Assembly: GCF_024752025.1 (NCBI RefSeq)
Contig: NZ_JANTPU010000003.1
Span: forward strand, 62,001 to 126,000
DNA length: 64,000 nt
DNA from: Pseudidiomarina sp. CB1
Lineage (GTDB): Bacteria; Pseudomonadota; Gammaproteobacteria; Enterobacterales; Alteromonadaceae
Direction: 5' to 3'
Below are positions 41,488-51,900 of the stretch, piece after piece. The position numbers and the translations under genes were made by a program. How positions within the stretch are numbered: position 1 is the first letter of the stretch; each line of letters opens with the position of its first letter. The notes beneath the pieces were generated by a model. That model did not search any database, was not told where the DNA came from, and saw nothing but the letters and a program-made list of their open reading frames with translations.

Positions 41488-42679
41488 ATTCACTCTCCAA
41501 AAATGCTCGTAACTCTTCAGCTTTACTCGGAATCGAAAAGAGCCCATCAAGATGCCCCCAGATGCCCTCGATTTCACTGTACTGTGGCTCCTTGCCTTGC
41601 TGCTTCAGTACGTCCACCGCTTTTTGAGCGAGATAAGGCTGTAGCAACAAATCATTGGTCGCTGGCATGAACAACGTTTTTGCTTGCACTTTTGCCAGCG
41701 CACTGGCTAAGTCACCGTCATGACCAGCGACAAACAGTTGATTCGCCCGAACCAGATAAAGTAAGTGATTACCATCTGCAAGTGGCGCACGGTTGGCGGA
41801 GTTCGCGAAAAGATAATCCAGCACAGGAGTGCTGTTCAGGACACTCTCTAACGCGGGTTTTGGCATCACTTCAGGCTGTGGCGCACGCATGTTCATAATG
41901 ACTGGGTGCATGGCTTGCTGTGTGATCATGGCCAACGTACTAGTAATACCGGTCAATGGCGCTTCGCCACCGTAATAGTCGCCACCGTTAAAGTTAGGGT
42001 CGTGCATGATCGGGCGCGCCCAATGTTCAAGCGCCATAATGGTCCACGCATCCATGGCTCCAGCACCAATAACCGAAACCATTCGCTCGACCATATCGGG
42101 GTAGGCCACCGACCACTCTAGCGCTTGCAGCGAACCCATTGAGGCGCCAACCACAGCATGCAATTTCGCAATACCTAAGCTCTTGAGTAGCTCGTGCTGC
42201 ACGTTCACGAAATCACGAATGGTCACTACTGGAAAATCAAGACCGTACGGTTCGCCTGTTTTTGGATTAATTGAAGCCGGACCGGTGGTAATGACGTTAG
42301 GGTCGTTGGGAAACGCATTGACTAAGGTATCAGAGCTGATGACGAAATAGTTATTGGTATCAATGGCCTTACCAGGACCGATGATACTGTCCCAATAACC
42401 TGGCATCACGTCTTCAGCAGCGTATTTACCCGCGGCATGGCTATTACCGGAGAAAAAATGGGTGATAAGAATCACATTATCTTTCGCATCGTTGAGTTCG
42501 CCGTAGCTCTCCCAGCCAATGGTCACTTGCGGGATCACTTCGCCAGCCAATGTCGTGTAGTTGTCAAAGCTAAAACGTTGCTTTTCAACTAACATCGGCG
42601 CGGCGGTTTCTTGTGCTGCACAGCTGACGCTGAACAGCACACTGCAAACAATCAGAAAACCAATCAGTAAACGTTGCAT
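41486..42679 (-). CDS. Exported MetX-like alpha/beta hydrolase
   Basis: A 397-residue alpha/beta hydrolase of the homoserine O-acetyltransferase (MetX) superfamily, with nucleophile in GASMGSLQALEW, acid in ATNDLLLQPY and His in IWGHLDGLF. Unlike cytosolic MetX it begins with a signal peptide (LLIGFLIVCSVLFSVSC) that may be lipidated at the Cys, though the -3 residue is atypical for a lipobox. An exported enzyme is unlikely to use acetyl-CoA, so it probably hydrolyses an ester or amide outside the cytosol. It is the last gene of the GntP permease, acyl-CoA ligase, hydrolase operon, 9 bases after the ligase. Confidence 0.8.
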   Translation of the reverse strand: MQRLLIGFLIVCSVLFSVSCAAQETAAPMLVEKQRFSFDNYTTLAGEVIPQVTIGWESYGELNDAKDNVILITHFFSGNSHAAGKYAAEDVMPGYWDSIIGPGKAIDTNNYFVISSDTLVNAFPNDPNVITTGPASINPKTGEPYGLDFPVVTIRDFVNVQHELLKSLGIAKLHAVVGASMGSLQALEWSVAYPDMVERMVSVIGAGAMDAWTIMALEHWARPIMHDPNFNGGDYYGGEAPLTGITSTLAMITQQAMHPVIMNMRAPQPEVMPKPALESVLNSTPVLDYLFANSANRAPLADGNHLLYLVRANQLFVAGHDGDLASALAKVQAKTLFMPATNDLLLQPYLAQKAVDVLKQQGKEPQYSEIEGIWGHLDGLFSIPSKAEELRAFLESE

Positions 42680-42688
42680 AAGGAGCTC

Positions 42689-44362
42689 CTAGTTAGCGTC
42701 CTGAGATTCGATAAGGTAGTTTTGGTAATGCTTACGCAGCTCGTTTTTCACCAGCTTGCCGGTACCAGTGTGGGGTAACTCAGTAACGATGAGTATGTCA
42801 TCAGGCATCCACCATTTTGCGATTTTACCCTGCAAGAATTCGTACAGCGTGGCTTTATCTAACGCGTGGCCTTTGTTCGCCACCACCAGTAAAAGAGGTC
42901 GCTCATCCCATTTGGGATGTTTAACACCAATCACACAGCTTTCATTAACGGCCGGGTGTTGACTACAAATATTTTCGATATCGAGTGAGCTTATCCATTC
43001 ACCGCCGCTCTTAATCACATCTTTTTTGCGATCGACCACTTTCATGTAGCCTTGCGCATCAATCACCGCGATATCGCCAGTGGCAAGCCAGCCTTCGGCA
43101 AAAGTGTCTGGGTCGTCACGTTGAAAGTAGCTACTGGCAATCCATGGTCCGCGCACCCGCAATTCGCCGCTGGTCTCTCCGTCGTGTGGCTGCGGTTCGC
43201 CGTCAGCATTGACGATCTGCATTTCCACGCCGAAGCATGCACGTCCGGCGGTGGTTTGGATGCGGTAGCGTTGCTCAGTTGGTAACGCCATAAGACTGGG
43301 TTCCGGTGGTGCTGAGCAGGCCAACGGGCCGGTTTCCGTCATTCCCCAAATGGGTTGCCAGTAGACGTCATACTGTTGGTCAAAGGTTTTCACTAGACCA
43401 AGTGGTGAGGCTGCCCCCCCGACACAAACGCGCTTCAGCGACGGTACGTTTAAGGATTTTTCACTTAAGTGATTATGCAAGGTCAACCAGATCGTCGGCA
43501 CCCCGAGCCCAACGTTGACGTGTTCTTTGGTAATCAATTCATGCATGTCGGCGCCACTCATACCACTACCGGGTAACACCAGTTTCGCGCCCGCTAACGG
43601 CGCCGCATAAGGTGCGCCCCAAGCACCGGCGTGATACATAGCTACCATCGGCATGAGCACCGTGTTGGCGCGCAAGTCTAATAACTCAGCACTGGCGGTG
43701 GCTTGGGCATGTAACACCATCGCTCGATGTGAGCTGAGTACACCCTTGGGATGGCCGGTGGTACCAGAGGTATAGCAAAGTAGCGCAGCGGTGTCTTCAT
43801 GCAGCGCAGGCCATGTATAGGTTGTGGGCTGGTCAGCAATTAATGGTTCGTAGGCGTACAGTGGTGTAGCCACCGCAGTAAGTGCTGGTTGTTGCTTGCT
43901 GTCGGCCAACACAACCACACCCTTCAAGTTCGGTAACTGGGCGACAACATCAGTCGCGAGTTCCGCAAAGCACGCGTCAACGAATAACCATTGCGCATCA
44001 GCATCCTGCATGATCCATGCAATTTGCTCGGCCAAGAGGCGCGGGTTGACCGTGTGCAAAACCGCCCCAATGCCACTCACCGCATAATAAAGTTCAAGGT
44101 GACGGTAAGTATTCCATGCCAAGGTGGCGACGCGTTCACCGGGCTTGATTTGCAACTCGTCGAGCGCATGTGCAAGCTGGCAGGTGCGCGCATAGCAATC
44201 TTGATAAGTGTAGCGATGAATATCACCTTCAATACGCCGACTAACAACTTCTTGCTGCGGGTGACGACGCACCCCATGACGCAGCAGATCAATGATCAAT
44301 AGTTGGCTCGGCTGCATTGCTGCAGCCATCACCGGTGCGGGTTCTTGGGTTGTTTCAAACAT
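42689..44362 (-). CDS. Medium/long-chain acyl-CoA synthetase (AMP-forming)
   Basis: Acyl-activating enzyme that forms acyl-CoA from a carboxylate, ATP and CoA. The 557 residues start at the ATG at 44362 (AAGG 9 bases upstream); a longer frame overlaps the previous gene. Signatures are the P-loop CYTSGTTGHPKGVLSSH, the A5 motif WGMTETGP, the hinge TGDIAVIDAQGYMKVVDRKKD and the catalytic lysine in TGTGKLVKNELRK. Closest in pattern to AlkK-type medium-chain or 3-methylmercaptopropionate-type ligases; the substrate is not certain. Middle gene of the three-gene operon. Confidence 0.9.
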   Translation of the reverse strand: MFETTQEPAPVMAAAMQPSQLLIIDLLRHGVRRHPQQEVVSRRIEGDIHRYTYQDCYARTCQLAHALDELQIKPGERVATLAWNTYRHLELYYAVSGIGAVLHTVNPRLLAEQIAWIMQDADAQWLFVDACFAELATDVVAQLPNLKGVVVLADSKQQPALTAVATPLYAYEPLIADQPTTYTWPALHEDTAALLCYTSGTTGHPKGVLSSHRAMVLHAQATASAELLDLRANTVLMPMVAMYHAGAWGAPYAAPLAGAKLVLPGSGMSGADMHELITKEHVNVGLGVPTIWLTLHNHLSEKSLNVPSLKRVCVGGAASPLGLVKTFDQQYDVYWQPIWGMTETGPLACSAPPEPSLMALPTEQRYRIQTTAGRACFGVEMQIVNADGEPQPHDGETSGELRVRGPWIASSYFQRDDPDTFAEGWLATGDIAVIDAQGYMKVVDRKKDVIKSGGEWISSLDIENICSQHPAVNESCVIGVKHPKWDERPLLLVVANKGHALDKATLYEFLQGKIAKWWMPDDILIVTELPHTGTGKLVKNELRKHYQNYLIESQDAN

Positions 44363-44393
44363 GAATAACGACCTTCGCTTAAAACAGTTGAAC

Positions 44394-45689
44394 TTAGAAG
44401 AAGTTGAACAACGCAATTGCGATGCTCAAGCCAATAAATGGCACTACCACTGTCACCGCAGCCACCGGCCAGTAGGCCGCCTGATGCGTTTCATTACAGA
44501 TAGCGCGAATGGTCGTGACTACGTAGCCATTGTGTGGCAAGGAATCTAACGCGCCCGATGAAATTGCCACGATACGGTGGAGTTGGTCGGGATTGACGCC
44601 TTGGTCCATATAGTGCGGACCAATTTCCGGTAAGGCTATTGCTTGGCCGCCCGAGGCTGACCCAGTGAGGCCTGCTATCACGCTGACAGCCACCGCGGCG
44701 CCAACGAGTTCGTTGCCAGGCAAGCTGGTCATGAAGGTAACGGCGTCGGCGAAGGCCGGCGTCACTTTGGCAATACTGCCAAAACCTACCACGGCCGATG
44801 TATTACCAATCGCAATCAGTGCACCGGTTGAAGCTTCGCCGACTGCCCGTGACATATTCTGAAAATAGCGAAAGTTAATGACCGCAATGGCTAAAACGCC
44901 ACCGCTTAAGGCGATAATCAGGGCATTTTGTTTCAAGTCTTCATGGAAGAGAAAGCTTAACGTCAGCACTACGATTAACGGAACCAAACCACTAATGGGC
45001 GAGGGCAATTCCCGTTCAACCAGCTCAGGATCGCTAGCGCGTTGCTGAAAGCTTTCACCTCGCGACACCGCGGCCTTGATCATTTTAGATAGCCACCAAT
45101 AACCAATGACGAACATGATGACGGCGACCACTAATGATACCTCCCAGGCTGCATAGGGAGAGGTGCCGAGGTATTGAATCGGGATCCAGTTTTGAATTTC
45201 TGGCGAACCGGCAGAGGTCATGGTGAAGGTTACTGAGCCGAATGCCAGCGCGGCCGGAATAAACCGTCGTGGTAAGTCAGCATCTTTAAAGAGTGCTAAT
45301 GCCATGGGGTAGACCGAGAAGGCAACGACAAAAACACTGACACCACCGTAGGTCAAAATGGCGCAGGCCAAAACGACGGCGAGTACTGCTTGTTTCTTGC
45401 CGAGTTTGCCGATAATCCAGTGGGCTACGCTGTCGGCGGCACCGGTATCTTCCATGAATTTACCGAAGAGTGAACCCAGTAGGAACATGAAAAACCAAGC
45501 GGCGACAAAACTAGCAAAGCCATCCATGTAGGCACTGACGAAGTTAATGTCACCTTGAAATAAGGGAACACCGCTGGTGAGCGCTACAATGACGGCGCAT
45601 AATGGCGCGCTGATAAAAAGGTTCATGCCGCGCAGCGTAAGTACAATAAGAAGCACTAGGCCGCCGACTAATCCAATCATGCTTAACAT
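44394..45689 (-). CDS. GntP family permease
   Basis: A 431-residue inner-membrane proton symporter of the GntP family, which transports gluconate, hydroxybutyrate and related short hydroxy-acids. It has about 12 spans and the family segments TYGGVSVFVVAFSVYPMAL and TSAGSPEIQNWIPIQYLG, plus the C-terminal ISSGALDSLPHNGYVVTTI. The ribosome site GAGGT lies 6 bases before the ATG. It is the first gene of the operon with the acyl-CoA ligase and the exported hydrolase, and divergent from a TonB-dependent receptor, which suggests uptake and activation of a carboxylic acid released outside the cytosol. Confidence 0.88.
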   Translation of the reverse strand: MLSMIGLVGGLVLLIVLTLRGMNLFISAPLCAVIVALTSGVPLFQGDINFVSAYMDGFASFVAAWFFMFLLGSLFGKFMEDTGAADSVAHWIIGKLGKKQAVLAVVLACAILTYGGVSVFVVAFSVYPMALALFKDADLPRRFIPAALAFGSVTFTMTSAGSPEIQNWIPIQYLGTSPYAAWEVSLVVAVIMFVIGYWWLSKMIKAAVSRGESFQQRASDPELVERELPSPISGLVPLIVVLTLSFLFHEDLKQNALIIALSGGVLAIAVINFRYFQNMSRAVGEASTGALIAIGNTSAVVGFGSIAKVTPAFADAVTFMTSLPGNELVGAAVAVSVIAGLTGSASGGQAIALPEIGPHYMDQGVNPDQLHRIVAISSGALDSLPHNGYVVTTIRAICNETHQAAYWPVAAVTVVVPFIGLSIAIALFNFF

Positions 45690-45817
45690 GCATTACCTCG
45701 TTGTTATTATTTTTGACAGCAACATCATGCGTGAGACGCTGTTTAATTTACATAGTACTAACGTACAGAATACAAACTTGATTCTTTGCGCTAGGGTAAG
45801 CCTGCCATAAAAAAAAT

Positions 45818-45832
45818 GTGCTCCGAAAGCAC
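45818..45832. repeat. Small hairpin in the divergent GntP/TonB-receptor region
   Basis: GTGCT, CCGAA loop, AGCAC. It lies 46 bases before the receptor ATG. Nearby ATAACAGT occurs twice within 20 bases (45838-45862). The 189-base intergenic region otherwise shows nothing clear. Confidence 0.3.
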
Positions 45833-45878
45833 TTAACGATAACAGTACAACAATAACAGTTACCGGGAGAATGACACC

Positions 45879-48140
45879 ATGAGTCAACCCAAGTTTCGAC
45901 ATTCCTTATTGGCCTTAGCAGTAGCGTCAGTGGTCAGTATGCCTGCGTACGCTCAACAAGATGAGCAAAGCGAAGAAAACGAAGCGAAAGCCTTAGAGCG
46001 TATTGAAGTTACCGCCCGCCGCAAAACTGAAAGCTTGCAAGATGTGCCAGTCTCGGTGTCATCGTTTAGTGCTGGTGATTTAGAAGAAGTGGGTGTTGAA
46101 GACATTACTGAGCTGCAGCAGCGGATTCCCAATGCAACGATTCAAGTCAGTCGCGGCACCAACTCAACATTAACAGCTTATATTCGCGGCGTCGGACAAC
46201 AAGATCCACTGTGGGGCTTTGAACCAGGTGTTGGTGTTTACATTGATGATGTTTACATCGCACGGCCACAAGGCGCAGTTCTTGAAGTTTTTGACCTCGA
46301 ACGCATCGAAGTGCTGCGCGGACCGCAGGGCACGCTGTACGGCAAGAACACCATCGGTGGTGCACTGAAATATGTGACTAAAGAACTCACTGGTTATGAC
46401 GAGTTATCGGTGCAAGGTACCGTTGGCAGTTACAACCAACGCGATCTTAAAATTTCTGGTCAGACGGCCCTCGGCGACAACTTTTATGTAGGGGCGGCGA
46501 TTGCCTCGTTACAACGTGATGGCTTCGGCGAATACGTTAATACCGGCGATGACAACTACAACAAGGACTTGTTGACTTATCGTGTTTCAGCGAAATGGCT
46601 GATCAATGACGCTATGGATCTGAAGTTTGCGTATGACAAAACCGAAGATGAGTCGAACGCGAAAGGCGCTTACCGCTTGCAAACCAGCGCCGTTACAGGG
46701 CAAGAGCCGTATGCTGATGTGTATAACTCCAACACAGCAATGCCGGTTGATAATTTAGTTGAGACTGAAGGTTGGTCGTTGACCTTCAACTGGGATTTCG
46801 ATGCGAACTGGGGGTTCAAATCGGTGACTGCAAGCCGTGAAGGCTACACTAATACCAATATCGATTTTAACTCGACCGGTGAACCGATCTTCATGGTCCC
46901 AGCGATTTATGAAGATGAGCAATTTACGCAAGAGTTCCAGTTAAGTTATAGCAACAATCGTGACTTTGATTTTGTTGGTGGTGTTTACTTTTACGATGGC
47001 GAAGCCTGCGGTGTGTTTGGTACCGTCCTTCCTATGTATCTTGCGGCGTTCGGTGGTGTTACCGTGGATAACGGAGGCTGTGTAGATACCGATAGCTTGG
47101 CTTTCTATGGTCAAGGTACCTACCAAATGAATGACGACTGGAGCCTAACGCTTGGCGGTCGTTACACCAAAGACGAAAAAGAAGCTGATGTCTTCCGTTA
47201 CACCTATTTAGGTGTGCACTATATCAATGACGGTACTGTCGGTACTGCCTATGACCCAGCGCAAGTTCGCGCTGCCTATGGCGACCCGTTTGCAGTGAAC
47301 TCTGAGTTCAATAGTGGCGGTGACTGGAGCCGCTTCTCGCCGCATGTTGCAGTGAACTACCAAGCGACTGATGACGTGATGTTGTATGCGAGCTACAGCA
47401 ACGGCTTCAAGTCGGGTGGTGTGGATATGCGCGCGGATAAGTCGCTCAACCCCACCATTGATGAGCCTTACGATCCAGAAATCGTCGACACCTTCGAGTT
47501 TGGTATGAAGTCTGAATTACTGGACGGCCGCATGCGTCTGAACAGTGCGGTGTTCTTCTCGGACTACACCGACATGCAGGTGACTGTGCAACGTGTTGTG
47601 GAAGCAGGTATCTCTTCACAAGTCCTGAATGCCGGTGAATCGACCGTAAAAGGTTTTGAAGTTGAGACCGTCTTTGCCGCAACCGACAGCCTGAACTTTA
47701 CAGCGATGTTGGGTTACATCGATGCTGAATTCGATGCCGTTGTCTACACCGAGCCAGCGACTGGAGAGACCACCGATGTAACGGATGCATGGTCATTCCA
47801 AAACACCCCTGAACTCACCTACAACCTCGGTTTCAATCAAACCTTTGAGTTGGAAAGTGGACAGATCGTATGGTCGGGTAACTATGCGTTCCGTGATGAC
47901 GTGCAAATGTTTGAAGCCGCCTCGCCGCTTGACCAAGACAGCTATGGTCTCTTGAATACAAGTATCGTTTGGTATTCAAACAGTGGTCAGTGGAATGTTG
48001 GGCTACATGGTAAAAACCTAACCGACGAAGAGTATCGTGTTGGTGGTTATAACTTCGGCCCAACCTTCGGTGATGACGCTGTCGTTGGCTTCTATGGCGA
48101 CCCGCGTACCATCTCCCTGTCAGTGGGGTACAAGTTCTAA
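45879..48140 (+). CDS. TonB-dependent outer-membrane receptor
   Basis: Energy-dependent importer of 753 residues. Signal peptide to about MPAYAQ (26), TonB box-like ERIEVTA (about 41-47), plug domain with TAYIRGVGQQDPLWGFEPGV and LRGPQGTLYGKNTIGGALKY, then a 22-strand barrel ending SLSVGYKF with the terminal Phe. It is the 'IgA/CirA-like general' type common in marine gammaproteobacteria for uptake of complex organics; no siderophore genes are near. GGGAGA precedes the ATG. It is divergent from the GntP-ligase-hydrolase operon, suggesting joint use. Confidence 0.92.
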   Translation: MSQPKFRHSLLALAVASVVSMPAYAQQDEQSEENEAKALERIEVTARRKTESLQDVPVSVSSFSAGDLEEVGVEDITELQQRIPNATIQVSRGTNSTLTAYIRGVGQQDPLWGFEPGVGVYIDDVYIARPQGAVLEVFDLERIEVLRGPQGTLYGKNTIGGALKYVTKELTGYDELSVQGTVGSYNQRDLKISGQTALGDNFYVGAAIASLQRDGFGEYVNTGDDNYNKDLLTYRVSAKWLINDAMDLKFAYDKTEDESNAKGAYRLQTSAVTGQEPYADVYNSNTAMPVDNLVETEGWSLTFNWDFDANWGFKSVTASREGYTNTNIDFNSTGEPIFMVPAIYEDEQFTQEFQLSYSNNRDFDFVGGVYFYDGEACGVFGTVLPMYLAAFGGVTVDNGGCVDTDSLAFYGQGTYQMNDDWSLTLGGRYTKDEKEADVFRYTYLGVHYINDGTVGTAYDPAQVRAAYGDPFAVNSEFNSGGDWSRFSPHVAVNYQATDDVMLYASYSNGFKSGGVDMRADKSLNPTIDEPYDPEIVDTFEFGMKSELLDGRMRLNSAVFFSDYTDMQVTVQRVVEAGISSQVLNAGESTVKGFEVETVFAATDSLNFTAMLGYIDAEFDAVVYTEPATGETTDVTDAWSFQNTPELTYNLGFNQTFELESGQIVWSGNYAFRDDVQMFEAASPLDQDSYGLLNTSIVWYSNSGQWNVGLHGKNLTDEEYRVGGYNFGPTFGDDAVVGFYGDPRTISLSVGYKF

Positions 48141-48153
48141 GCCCCCTGTTACA

Positions 48154-48195
48154 AGTGGTTACTTACTATCGGTGAGTTGATGGTAGGTAACCACT
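48154..48195 (+). terminator. Terminator after the TonB receptor gene
   Basis: AGTGGTTAC (48154-48162) pairs with GTAACCACT (48187-48195), with further inner pairing ACTATC/GATGGT, then GACTTTTCTTTC. A long stem with an imperfect U-tract. Confidence 0.65.
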
Positions 48196-48220
48196 GACTT
48201 TTCTTTCTGGACACGCTAGC

Positions 48221-48925
48221 ATGGTCATCAGTCTTAACCAATCCGAAACATCTATGGCTCGTGCAGTTATTGCTGATGATCATCCTTTATTTCGTGCAGC
48301 GTTAAAGCAAGCGCTGGTGGAAACCCTTTCCACTGATATCGCTGAAGCAGCAAGCTTTCCGCAGTTACTCGATGTTTTGCAGCAACAACCGCAACTTGAG
48401 TTGGTGCTGCTCGACTTATCGATGCCTGGCAACAAAGGTTTGTCGGCGATAACTTCGCTACGGAGCCGCTACCCAGACATCCTTGTGGTGGTGGTGTCGG
48501 CCAATGAGCAGTTGTCGGTGATTCGGCAGGCGATGGCCTTTGGTGCCAGTGCCTACATTCCGAAATCCATGCCGCTCGCTGAGCTGCAGGCAGCGATTCA
48601 TCACGTGCTCGCTGGTGACACCTGGTTACCTGCGCATTTGCGCGACGCAGTCGCCAATAATGAAGCAACGCCTGAAGTGGATTTTGCGCAACGTCTAGAA
48701 CTCCTGACGCCACAGCAATACCGGGTGCTCGAATGTTTAGCCGACGGCTTATTGAACAAGCAAATTGCCTATGAGCTGAACGTCCAAGAAACAACTATCA
48801 AACAGCATGTTTCGGCTATTCTGCGCAAGCTGGAAGTGACCAATCGCACGCAAGCCGGAATTGTGTTTAAGCAAATGTTGAGTGTTCCCGATCGTCATTC
48901 TTTGGTTGCTGACAACCAAGATTAA
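48221..48925 (+). CDS. LuxR-type response regulator, CrbR/ErdR-like
   Basis: Response regulator of 234 residues, with receiver domain (about 13-130, phospho-acceptor in LVLLDLSMPG, conserved Lys in YIPKSMPL) and a LuxR/NarL DNA-binding domain (about 155-220, LTPQQYRVLECLADGL and QIAYELNVQETTIKQHVSAIL). An in-frame ATG at 48254 gives the typical opening MARAVIADDHPLF; neither start has a good ribosome site. The gene end overlaps the convergent hybrid kinase by four bases. The pairing with an SLC5-type kinase matches CrbR of the acetate-responsive CrbS/CrbR (MxtR/ErdR) system. Confidence 0.87.
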   Translation: MVISLNQSETSMARAVIADDHPLFRAALKQALVETLSTDIAEAASFPQLLDVLQQQPQLELVLLDLSMPGNKGLSAITSLRSRYPDILVVVVSANEQLSVIRQAMAFGASAYIPKSMPLAELQAAIHHVLAGDTWLPAHLRDAVANNEATPEVDFAQRLELLTPQQYRVLECLADGLLNKQIAYELNVQETTIKQHVSAILRKLEVTNRTQAGIVFKQMLSVPDRHSLVADNQD

Positions 48926-51900
48926 TTCTGCAGATAACGCTTCAAAAGTCTCCGCAGCGCCGCTGGCTTTAAGGGTTTTGGCATAAAGCCAGCCTGCGCG
49001 GCAATCGCCTGTTCGCGCAGCACCTCATCTGGATCAGCGGAAATGACAATCGCATCAAGCTCCGCAAGTTGCGGTTGCTGGCGCAATTGATGAAGCACTT
49101 CAATGCCAGTCACGTTATTGTCCAAATGGTAATCGACGATTAATAAGTCAGGTTGTGCTTGGCCAGCATCATGTTGCAAGTTATCGGCGTTAACTGCACT
49201 GGTAACCTCAGCCCCCCAGCTTTCCAATAGCTGTTGCACAGCGGCCAGCATGCGCGTGTCATTATCGATAAGCCAGAAAGACCTGCCTTGCAAAAAGCTT
49301 GCCTCGCTGATGGGGTGGGGGGTAGCTATGGGAACGCTGGTGCTCCGCCAACGCTCGACGGGCAGCAACATCGAAAAGTCAGTACCTTGGCCGACCTTAG
49401 AGTTCACCTGCAGAGGAATCTCCAGTAGTTGCCCGAGGCGTTCGACAATGGCGAGTCCTAAGCCGATGCCTGGATTATCGCCTTGCGGCGAAACTTGATG
49501 AAACTCACGGAAGATCGCCTTCAGTTGATCCGGAGGAATGCCTTGACCACTATCGATAACATGCACACGGGCCGCCTTGTCAGAACGCCGACAGCCCACC
49601 AAAACTTTCCCTTGATGGGTGTAGCGAACCGCATTGGAGAGCAAGTTCTGTAACATCCGACTGAGCAGTTTACGGTCGGTGTAAACTTCCGCATTACAAG
49701 GAACATAGTGAATTTGCAGGCCTTTTTCGGCAGCGATAACACGCTGTGCCTCGACCACTGGCGCTATAACCTCATGCAAGTTTACGCGCTGCTTATTGAC
49801 CGGTAAGTTACCCGCTTCCAGTCGCGTCATATCCAGCAACATCGTCAGCAGCTCCTCGGCATTTTGTAACGACTGTTGGATTTGCCGAGCAAGGACGCCG
49901 TGCTCGCCATCAAGGCGTTGGCGCAACATGTCACAGAATAGCGTTGCGGCATTAAAGGGTTGCATTAGGTCATGACTCACCGCGGCGAAGAAGCGCGTTT
50001 TACTCTCGTGCGCCCTTTCCTCAGCTTGTTTAGCTAACAAGAGCTGTTGGGTACGATCGGCGACGCGTTGTTCGAGTTCACGGTTGATGTCTTCGAGCTG
50101 CTCTTGCGCGGCCACCAAATCGGTAATATCTGTGTACGTCGTCACAAAACCGCCGCCTGGCATCGGTGCGCCTTGTAATTCGATATGGCGTTCGCCTTGC
50201 TGTCGTTGATACCGATAAGCGCTGCCTGAGCGCAGGTAATTCAAACGCTTGTCGACTTCACGCTCAAGATCAGCGGCGTGGCCACTTCCGAGTAAGCCGC
50301 GTTGTGCGTTGTAGCGCAGGAGCTCGGCGACTGGCATACCGGCATTGAGAAAGCCTTTCGGATAGCTGAAGATTTCCTCGTAACGTTGATTCCAGGCGAC
50401 CAAACGTAAATCTTGGTCGACCACACTAATGCCTTGCGGAATATTCTCTACCGAGGCTTGTAATAATTCGCGATTGAATTTGTAGAGTTGCGAGGCTTGT
50501 GTGGCCCAGTTGACAACCTGCGAAATCGGCATCGCTGGCTGCTGGGTGACGGCTTCCAACAAAATCCGACTGGCGGCACTACCAATGACCGCTGCGAGCT
50601 CGCGCTCAACCCGGGCCAATATCGGTGTGGGCACCCAGTCTTCGGTGTCGGCACTGGTAAGATCAAGTTGCGCACGCTGCTGCAGTCGCTCAATCTCAAC
50701 CGAGTCAAAAAAGCGCGCCAGAACTTGTCGCAACCGTCCCCAGTTGATGGGCTGATGTTGATAAAGCTCTTGGTGATGCAAGGTAGGGTTAGTCCAGTCG
50801 CGGCGCTGACTTGGCGGGGTCCGTAAGGTCGTCAACCATGACACCGCAAGATACAAGCCTAAGTTACAGCCCAGACTCAGTAGCACACCGTTCGCGAGTT
50901 CCACATCGAGTAAATCGCGCGAACTCGCCAACGAGGGCCAAAAGAGTAACCAGCCCCACAATGCGGTACCAGCCAGCAAGCCACTGACCACGCCATAATA
51001 ACTACCGCGTCGCCAGACGAGGCCGCCGAGCAATGCTGGAGCCAGTTGCGCAAGGAGAGCCAAAGAGAGTAAGCCGGCGTTAACCAGCGGCAAATTCGCT
51101 TCGGTGAGTTTGTGAAAACCGAACGCTAAGACGATGATGGTGGCGATGGTCGACCGACGAATCGTTAAGATGCGATTCGGTGTGAAGGTCAATTTACGGA
51201 GTTTTCGCTGCGTGAGTTTTAGCCATAGCGGCATGATGACATCGTTCGACATCATGATGCTGAGCGCGAGTGTGGCGATAATCACCATGCTGGTCGCCGA
51301 AGCCAGGCCACCGATAAAAGCGACCGCAGTAATTGTTGGTTCATCGGCCAGCAGCAACAGTTGTAGCATGAAGGTGTCTTGCTGGGCTGCTTGCGGCACC
51401 AGTAACAGACCGGCAAGCGAAATGGGCAAAATAAATAAGTTAATGGCGAATAGGTAAAGCGGAAAAGCCCAGCGGGCGGTACGCAATTCTTCTGGGTCGG
51501 TGTTCTCGATGTAACTCACGTGAAACTGTCTTGGCAAGCAGAACATCGAGATCGCACCCAGCAGCACATGGGTAACATAGATGAAGGCGCCGTTGGGTTT
51601 GCCCTGCATCACCGTAGCTATTTCCGGTTGTTGTGCGGCTTGGGTAAATAGGTCGCCGACGCCATCAAACATGGTGTAGCTAACAAACAAGCCAACCAGT
51701 AGAAATGCGCCGAGCTTGATAACCGATTCAAAAGCAACCGCATCCATAAGTCCAGAATGCTGTTCAGCGAGGCTTAGGCGGCGGGTACCAAACAAGATAG
51801 CAAAGCCCATCATGGCTAAAGCGACGAGTGCGGCAACGTCACCAAACCACGGCAAGGGTTGGTCGACTAACCCGGTAACGGTGGCGAAGCTCCCGGTGAC

